A stretch of DNA of 64,000 nucleotides from Undaria pinnatifida (taxonomy: Eukaryota; Sar; Phaeophyceae; Laminariales; Alariaceae), in assembly GCA_012845835.1 (NCBI GenBank), contig JABAKD010000010.1, forward strand, positions 13,114,973-13,178,972. Direction: 5' to 3'. The number at the start of each line of letters is the position of its first letter. Position 1 is the stretch's first letter. This document shows positions 36,701 to 45,700 of this stretch, piece after piece. A model generated the notes under the pieces. The model made no database searches and was not told the DNA's origin. It saw only the letters and a program-made list of their open reading frames with translations. A program made the position numbers and the translations under genes.

Positions 36701-39700
36701 GCGTAAGCGTTGAGGGCGGTTTCGGGCTGCGTCTTTGTGAGGTTCGTGAGGTCGGCCACCGAGGCCACCCCCCACTCTTCGGGAAGATTGCCGCACCCTG
36801 CAGTATGAAAAATAGGCGGGCGGCAGAGCCATGGGCGGGGAGAGGAGGCAAGGCCAAGGTATAAAGGGCTGAAGATTTCCTAAACATGTCGTATAACTCC
36901 TAAACGTGTTATGGCAGCCAGTTATTGGGTAGGTGCCGGAGTAAAGGCCAACTAACTGATTAAGTCAACGCTAGTAAACACCATAATTACGTGCCAAAAA
37001 AACGCACCAACAGGTAGGCAGATGCAAACCCTGCAGAACCCTGGCTACAACTACCGCCGCAACGACCTGTAACATGTATTGTCATACCTAGCCAAGTAAT
37101 AACTGCCAGGTAAGGGTAGTCGGCGACTTACTATTAGTATGGTAATCAGGCAACTCGCAGGCCTCAAAAAATGTTCCTATTAATAGTCCATATTAACAGC
37201 CGGATTTCAAGCGTTTCGTGCGCATAGCGGGAGTACAAGTGCTATAACGGTTGAGAAAAAGCGAATACAATTGATACATACCCCGCGACCCGCGTACTAC
37301 CCGAAGATTGTGGCAGTGGAGCTGTGCGTTGGCTGACGGATATTATAGTCGCCGACTAATGGTTAGTTCGCTAGGAATTCCATTTGAAGGTTCATCGGTG
37401 TCAACCTACGGTCCAGGTCGGTATAAAAACTTGAAAGAATTATGGTCATACGTGGGGCTGAGTCTGCCGACGGCGCCAACAACGTGGAGCCGTGCCCCCA
37501 GCAGGTTCTTTCTTTCGCAGTTATGGTGCTGAGAACACACCGACGTGGGTCAGTACCTCGGGTCAGCACGGAACGGAGCCTGGGGGGACCTCTGGTGACC
37601 TTGAACATTGTGTGTAATGAGGCGGTGCTACCTAGGGGAAGGGAGATCTGGCATCCACAGATATTATTAGATATAAACTCGTGTGCGCTGGCCGATACGA
37701 CCAGCCCAAGCGGGCTCGCTTTCACAGACTTCTTGGCCCGACTAGCTTCTCGCTCCGACTAGCTTCTTGCTTTTACAGGCTCCTTCCCTTACAGCAGGCG
37801 ACCGCAGGCGACGAACGAATAGCCCGCAGTGTCGAGCGCACGACAGAAAACGTGCGAGCATCGTCAGCAATACTTGTTGTTAGCAATTTCGTCAGCTGAC
37901 ATCACTGGACACCTCTCATAACACGGAGCTTGCCACACATCAGAAGGGGAAATTGGTTGTTGCTCTGGTCTGCTTGCCTGCTGCCGCTGTTGTTGCTACA
38001 TTTGCTGCTACTGCTGCCGTGCTGCTACACGACTCTCTGTAGCTGGCCGCTGCTTGGCTGTAGCTGACCACTGCTTGGCTGTGGTGCGCGGTGTGCGGGT
38101 GTGCTTACTTTGTCTTCCATGTTTACTGAGATACCTGTACTGGGCAGATAGATACACGCCGCGAAGCAAACTCGACCTTCGAACAACGCCAGACAACATC
38201 GCAGGGAGACAAAAAGCATGGTAGGACGGGGAACTGTCCTACTTTGGTCGTCTCTTCCCCATCTGCTTGCCTGCTGCTGCTGCTACTACTGTCGCTTTAC
38301 TACTGCACGACAGTGTCTGCAACTCTGTCTGCTGCTCTCCTATTATGGTCTCTCTGTGTGGTTTTGATGCATCTCTTCGTCGTATGTTCATGTACATGGG
38401 GCTCCCAATAACGCCGGCAATAACGCCTGTAATAGCCAGCCCAAATGCCGGCACTGACCAGCACTACGTACAAGCAGGTGGAAACGGGGTTCCATAAAGT
38501 AATATTCTTGAGACATCATGTAGTCGTGCCTCACGACGTTACCAGCATCAATAAAGAGCAGCAGTTCAACAGGCGCCGTAGACTCAACGTTTCGCCTTAA
38601 AGAGCCTCCATCCTCAAACTTAGTTTTTTGCTTTTGTCGTTTTTGTTAACATCTTCTTGTGCTATCAAATCCGCACGATGCATCTTTCCATTTCTTGCTA
38701 CGGTGTAATAAGCTTCTTTCATGACAGGTCTTTTGGCCCGATTCTAAGCCGAGCAGCTCAAAAATTATCTTCTACCTCTTTGTCGTTTAGTTACCTCTCT
38801 GCGTCGTTTTGTTGACTGCTTCTTGTGCTATGATATCCGCAGGATGCATTTTTTCATGTAACCCCTTAGAGCCCCAAAACTCCCTCCCTATACTAAGTTC
38901 AAGTAAATTTGTTCTCAAAAATGGCTTTCCACCAGTTGTGAAGGCGGTCAGTTAACCCCTTGAAGAGGCCCCAAATCCCTCCCTATACTAAGTTTAAAGT
39001 AAATTTATATAACAAAAAAGGTTTCCAGTTGTAAAGGCGTTAACCGTCCTCCTGCTGCTCTCTTCATTCCACACTACATCGAACCTCCCGTTGTACTATT
39101 CAAGACCGAACCACTCTGCTGTTGATACTGGGGCGGGCATACATATATTTTTGTTTGTATCAAAAGCTCCAGCCGTCCTACTTTTCCCAGCATTACGGAG
39201 AGCGGTGGCACTCTTCAACCGGCACCACACCATTGGGAGTCCGCCACACTGTTGGTAACATACTCTGGATATACTGCTTGTTAGTGTATGAATGTGACCC
39301 GTGCTTCGTTCGTTGTGCTGCTCCTATTAATGCAGGTACTTGAGCACCGTACTGCATTTCATATATCTTTATAAACGCCTTCGCTCTCTTCTCATGCGTT
39401 GCTCTCTTTGAGTCTCCTTTTATTCTCTCAAGTTTCTGCTTTAGTTACCATTCCTCTCTTGTTTTATGCTTGGTGATTAGGTTCTGCGCTCACTTTTTAT
39501 TATCTGTTATACCAGGTAAGGCTTAGTCTGGGTAAGCTATTGGTTAACCTTTTGCAAGTGGTCAAACAGCCTAATACCCTCAAATTCCTTCACAAATGGC
39601 GTCGTCGACAGACCATGGATTTTTGGGTCGTGGGTTCGAATCCCACTATCCACCAATAATAAACTTTAACGTTTTTTTTCCATGTCGAACATGAAAAATA

Positions 39701-42700
39701 CTCTCTCCGGTATACCCAGGAAATGAAACCGCTTGGACATTGACACGTCCACCCGTACATCCGGCCGACCTGCTATCCCGCCGTTTCAGGGGGGGAAGAG
39801 TGTTATAAGGCTTTTTGGGGGGCAGTAAGCTATTGGTTAACCGTTTGCAAGTGTGTCAAGCGGCCTAAAACCCTTTTCATTCCTTAAAATCTACCTACCG
39901 TTCGGCCTCCTTATTCTTCACCTCAGAAGGGAAAACTTGCATGACGGTAATAAAAGGCAGTAATAAAGTATGTATTGCAGTCGTCACCCAGTAGAGGAGC
40001 CAACAACCCACACCCAGCAACAGACGAAGGCGGGCGGTGCCGTAGGAGAGAGGGTTATTTTTTTTCTTCCTCTTCTCACCTCGGTGTTATAAGGCTTAGT
40101 CTGGGCAACATATTGGTTGACCTTTTGCAACTGGTCAAACGGACTAATACCCCACTAATTTCGTTAACAAATGGCGTCGTCGACAGACCATGTTTTTTTT
40201 GGGGGGGTCGTGGGTTCAAATCCCACCATCCACCAATAATAAACTTTTTCAGACTTTCCCCCCCATATCGAACTTGAAAAATACTCTCCCCGGCACCCCC
40301 AGGAAATGAAACCGCTTGGATATTGACGCGTCCGCCCGTATATCCGGCCGACCTGCTATCCCGCCGTTTCAGGCCGGGGGGGGGGGAGGTGTTATAAGGC
40401 TCAGTTTGGGTAAAAGCTATTGGTTATCCTTTTGCCGACGGTCGAACGGGCTAATACCCCCACTAATTTTCTCAACATCGGACTGATCACGATCTAGATC
40501 ATATAGATCATATAGATCATCTACAGTAGATCCTATAGCTGCCGCTATGAAAGGTTGTGCAGGATCTCTATATATTGAGAGAGTACAGATCCAAACCCCG
40601 GAAACGTTTTTGCTAGATCATTAGGCAGATCGCACAGCTCCCACCCGGTGACATGAGCTAGACCATACAGATCTTCCTTTGAAAAGATTGAGATCGTCAA
40701 GTGGGGATCGGTGATATATCCGACGTGTGACAGCTTTTTTCTTAACCCTGTTACTGCTGGAAGGTATATCCCACACTAATTCCAAGTAGTTTGTCTAAAT
40801 AATCGTGGGTGCGGCTCTAAAGGGGTTTGCTTAAGCTTAAGCTTTCAACGCCTACGATGCATACGACGACTGTGGACAGCAGTAGGGCTGCGACTTGGTT
40901 GGTTGACCATTTTCGCCGACTGGACAACAGTTAGCTTATATCCGCAGTTGTACATGATACAGCAGTGCGTAGGCGTTACACGACTATGGCTGCAGCCAAA
41001 ACACCGACAACCACCAAATCATATCACGTGACAAGAGCGATGCGTTTCGTGCTCGGCGACTGCATCCGTTAATTTTCAGATGTTGATGCTGGCTTGTCGG
41101 CGCATTCCAGATCGTGCGTCGATCCTTCGTCGTGCGTCGATCCCTCGCCGACCGGATTGTGTCGCTGTTGCTGATGGTGAATGCTGTGCCGCAAGGCTTT
41201 TGCCATCTAAACAAAAACACACACCGACACACGCACGCGTATTTTCGCCCCCCATCACACTGCAAACCCCTAAAAACTAGGGTTGTGAGTCGGTAACATT
41301 TCACGACTAATAACTAGTCGCTAGTCGGCAAAGCCGACTAAGTTCAGGCGAGCAAGCCGATTGAAATCAGGCGGGCGAAGCCAGCCAACAAACCCCTCCT
41401 CAGCCGAGGGGGTCCCACTGGAAGTGCCCCCGGAGGGCTCGATGGAGGCGTTTCCGCAGGACCGCGCTGAAGGCGCCACCGCAGGCGAAAACAACGCTAT
41501 TTGGCTTCATTTTACACAAGCAAGGCGCAGTAGATATGACCTAGATTCACATAGGTCTGAAAAAACAAAAACAAAAAATGCTTCAGTTTACACAAGAAAA
41601 GTACACATTACTGAACGTACCAGTCAGTTCTCTACCCCGAGCTAAAGGACCGCGACAGCAACCGTTTCAATCGCACTATTACCTGACGGGGATACGTGCA
41701 ACACGGCGAACTCATCACGAAGCCAGTGGTGCGTACATTACCCCCAGAAGAAAAAATCTCCGATCCTTCCGCGATGCTATCCGTATGTTAACTCTCCCAA
41801 CCTTGCGCTTTTCGCGCGCGTCGATGACGACGGCAACTCGTAAACCATCTACCAGGTACTGTACTATACCATACCAGGTAAGGAAGACTAAAAGCGTTTC
41901 CGCAAAATAACAGAGATTTACTGATTCAACATCAGACGAGGAAGCTGCCCGATGGACCCACAGCCACCATACGACGTAGACTCAAGACGATTTGTCAGAT
42001 AAGCGCCTGCTCTACATGATGACTCCACTTCCTTATCCACTCCTCAACCAGAAAAAAAAAGAACGCCACTTTTCAATGCGCTGTTAGCGAAACAACAGGG
42101 GGTGAGTTCAAGCGAAACGCCAACGCACAGCAAGAAGAACCGCCAAGCGCCAAGCCGGGCAGTTCCACCTAGCGCTGCCAGTCTTCCATAATGTTCCTTC
42201 CTCTGCAGCCATCAAGTTGCACCGGAGAAAAAACAGTAACTCTACTACGTTCATCCGAATCTACTGAACCAGGGCTTTTGTTCACAGTGAGCCCCGACGA
42301 CGGAAGCATTCCGCTGGCACCGGTGAGAGAGATAATATGTCCTGCCTGTATGCGTGTGTCCGTGCGTGGATGCGTGGATCTCCCACTGCGCGCTACATCG
42401 TCACAGGGCATGGGTTGAGCGTATCCGCAGCCCGAAGCAATAATCCACGATGCAAAAGCTGTCTCTCGCATTGAAAAAAACTTCCTGAAATCAAGAAAGC
42501 CCAACACGTCTGATAGTCGGCACATGCGTTTCACGACTGACTATTAGTCCGACTAAGAACTAGTCGGCCCGTCTAAGTCGTTCCGAGTCACAGCCCTACA
42601 AAAAACACGTACATACATTATACCAAAACGCACACGTATCGGACCCCGTCATCGCGCAAAAGAAACACTAACAGTCCTTTGGACTAACTCCGCTTGTCCC

Positions 42701-45700
42701 GTAGTCATTTTCGTGGAAAACAAGACCTCGTTCATGTCGCTATCGTCGACAGAAAAACGATATCGGTCCTGGCCCTCACCGTAAGTGTGCCCGTCAGGGG
42801 GGTCCAGCACAAACACCCCGCGGTTCCGGCCGCAGGCCTGGCCCCAGTTGCCCTGAATGTCCGGGACGAAGAACGGAAAGTCCGCCTCCGTTAGCTTCGG
42901 ATCCAGTTCGCAGCTGAACGTCACCGGGTCTCCTCCCGCGTTGCCATGGTTTCCGGGGGACCGGTCCTGCGGCAGCAAGCGGAGAACACCACCCAGAAAG
43001 AAAGCGAAAAAAAATGATGGGGGAAAAAACAAAACGGCGACACCAAAAGGAGGGCGGTGCCATGACAAACACAGCGACAGCAGTAAAACAGTGGTTGGCA
43101 TGTCGACCAGAAATACTTGGTGTTTCTGGTCGCGCGTCGTTGTTTCTTTTGCGCTGTGTATGGTGTTTTGTTTCGGTCGGCGGCGGCGGGGGCGGGGGGG
43201 GGCGGGGGGTGGGGGGGGTTGGAGCCCGAGGATTCGTGATGGCGCTTTCATAACGCCATGAGATAACGTCGCTACCATGAAGTGAACAGGGACGTGGCAG
43301 GAGTCACGTGTTGATTTGGGTGAACTCGGGACGATCTTTGGGGAGTTTCGATTCTAGCGAGGCCGTGGCGCGATGGGTCGTTTCTGCTTTTGGTTGATGG
43401 ACGAGTCCGAGGCACTTTCAAAACGCCGGCGTCACATTCCGGGTGCCAAAAACATTAAAAAAAATGAGCCATGGCATTCTCCCATCATGTCTTGAATGAG
43501 AAACGAACGTGTTAAAACGCGCGGCCGAACTATCATACAGCCTGGGAAGCTGAGTATCGACTACTCCATTGGTCAAACTCACAGCTGGCGTATTCGGAAT
43601 ATTTTCAACAAAGTCAAACTATGTCGTAAGGTGGAAGACGAACGAACTACAAGCCACTGCGTTGTTAAGGCTGCCGTCGACGCCATTTTAAAGGTATTAG
43701 AGGGCATTCTTTAATCCCCTGGTCGTGGAAGGTTAACCGATTGCCGCTCCAATCTATTAATAAGCCATAGAGCACTACGTACTCAACCACATTATACTTG
43801 TAGACTGTGCCTGCTATTATACGCCGTGGGTGCTACATCTTACTTAGAAAAAATAGCATGTTCCCGTTATGGAGGATGAGGATAAAACTCACGATTCCAA
43901 AAACCCACGCCATGCCGTCGACGCTATTAATTGGTTCAACATATTCCGATGGGCCTGCGTACCAGGTACGATAACGTGCTTCTGTACTGTACCCGGGTAA
44001 AAAGGGATAAAAAAATTTCACCCCCCTACGAGTGGAGTAAGCCCAGAAGCGAAACCTGACACCCTACTGAACATGCACCCCGTCGGCCGTCTGCAGGTGC
44101 GATGAACGAAAAACGTTAACGTGATCATCACGGCTTTGTCATCGCACAAGCGCTGTGTGATAATCGCTCTTTCAGTCAATTGCACGATCCGATGTGACCT
44201 GAAGTTAGATTATATTTTATAAAAAATATTTCAAGGACGTTAGCCGTGAGTTCGACGAGTTTCAGGTCAATACTCATCTTTGCAAGCTGCGTTGTTGGTA
44301 CTTATAATATACTAGTCTATGTGGGTGAGTTTTTATTGGAAGGGGTCCTGTTTTTTGTCCACTATAACGGTAAGTGTTGATATTTATACTTTAGGTGGGG
44401 AATTTTGAGCTAGATCAAATATCACATCTATTTTATAAATTTATTACTGTAGTTTCCACTATACTGCTCTATCATATGTATGGTAGGCGGTTTATTTTGT
44501 TTTTTCTCCCCCCGGCTTTAATATCGGGAAGAGTACGAATACAGAATATTACTAGTTATCTTCTATGTTACTCTAAATACAGTAGGTGGCCCTATATAGT
44601 GCGGGTCATATAGTGCGGGTGTCCGATATTGTGCGGGTGAAATCTTTTGGCACAATATAGACCCGTCTATAGTGCGGTACCTGCACTATAGAGGGAGTGC
44701 CTTTATAATGCGGGTTCGCTCAACCAACGACCCTATAGTGCGGGTCTGACGTCGCCCCCGCCCTAGATGCGGTCAAACCAACGCAAACACACGCACAAAT
44801 CACACACAACACACAACCACTCAGAGGTGAGCATGAATCGAGGACCAGGAGGACGTCATCGAGGCGCAGCAGTTGGATCAGGCAGAAAGCGTGGCAGCGA
44901 GCCTGAAGGACTTGGCGTTGGAGGGGGGCGACTCTTCGGACAGCCAGGACGAGGATGACGACGACGGAAACGCTGCAGACGGAAACGTTGGAGGCGGTTC
45001 CGCTGAGCCACCGCCGTCGTACGCGGAACTTTCCCAATACTTCGCCCCCCTGGAAAGCTACGCGGCAGCGTCCGGCTTGGACGAGGCCGGCTACTTGCTC
45101 CAGAAGGCACGGATGTTGATGATTGAAGCGCATGCATCGAAGCCAACTCGCCAGACTGATGTCAGGGCGTATTTTGACGCGTAGAGCGATGATCGTTTTC
45201 GCCGCACGCGCAGTAGTTACTGCCGTTTTTTTTTTGCCAGGTCTATCGTTTGTCTGACTTTCATGCGTGGTGAAAGAGAGTTGCGTATTTTCCTTCTTCG
45301 TGGCCTTCAAGGCATTGTGTAGTTTAGGGTTTTCTTCGACCAACTGAGTGAGGTAGAGCGCGCGAGAAAAGTAAGGGGCTTGGGCTGGACCCTTCTTGTG
45401 CTTGTTTTTGCTACAGTACGTAGTTCGTCCCGTTCTTCTGTTGCTCCGAGCGAGGGTGTCGGGGGTCGTGTTGAAACGGCGTCCCGTTTCGCAAGTTTAG
45501 TTGTTTTTCCTGAAGTTGAATTGTTTGGTGAACCATGTGATAATTTTCGTACTGTACGTGATAAAGAAGTGGAACGGCGAAAACAGAATGAACCATCCAC
45601 GGGACCTTGCACACGCAGCCTGTTGGTAAGCTCAGAGTACGAACATGTCATGAACCAAGTACGGTACAGCAGTACTGTCCTGCTGTACCGTCGTTTCACC

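Noticed and set aside
37363-37762. Overlapping open frames of 106 and 120 residues on opposite strands
   Set aside because: No recognisable domain, no splice partners in phase, and both strands are equally open.
39620-39655. tRNA gene suggested by GTGGGTTCGAATCCCAC and CCA (also near 40200 and 23990)
   Set aside because: There is no 5' half or anticodon arm; the segment is a fixed part of the small LTR elements.
44720-45343. 207-residue minus frame
   Set aside because: It is the antisense shadow of the acidic PIP-box frame inside the pogo-like element.
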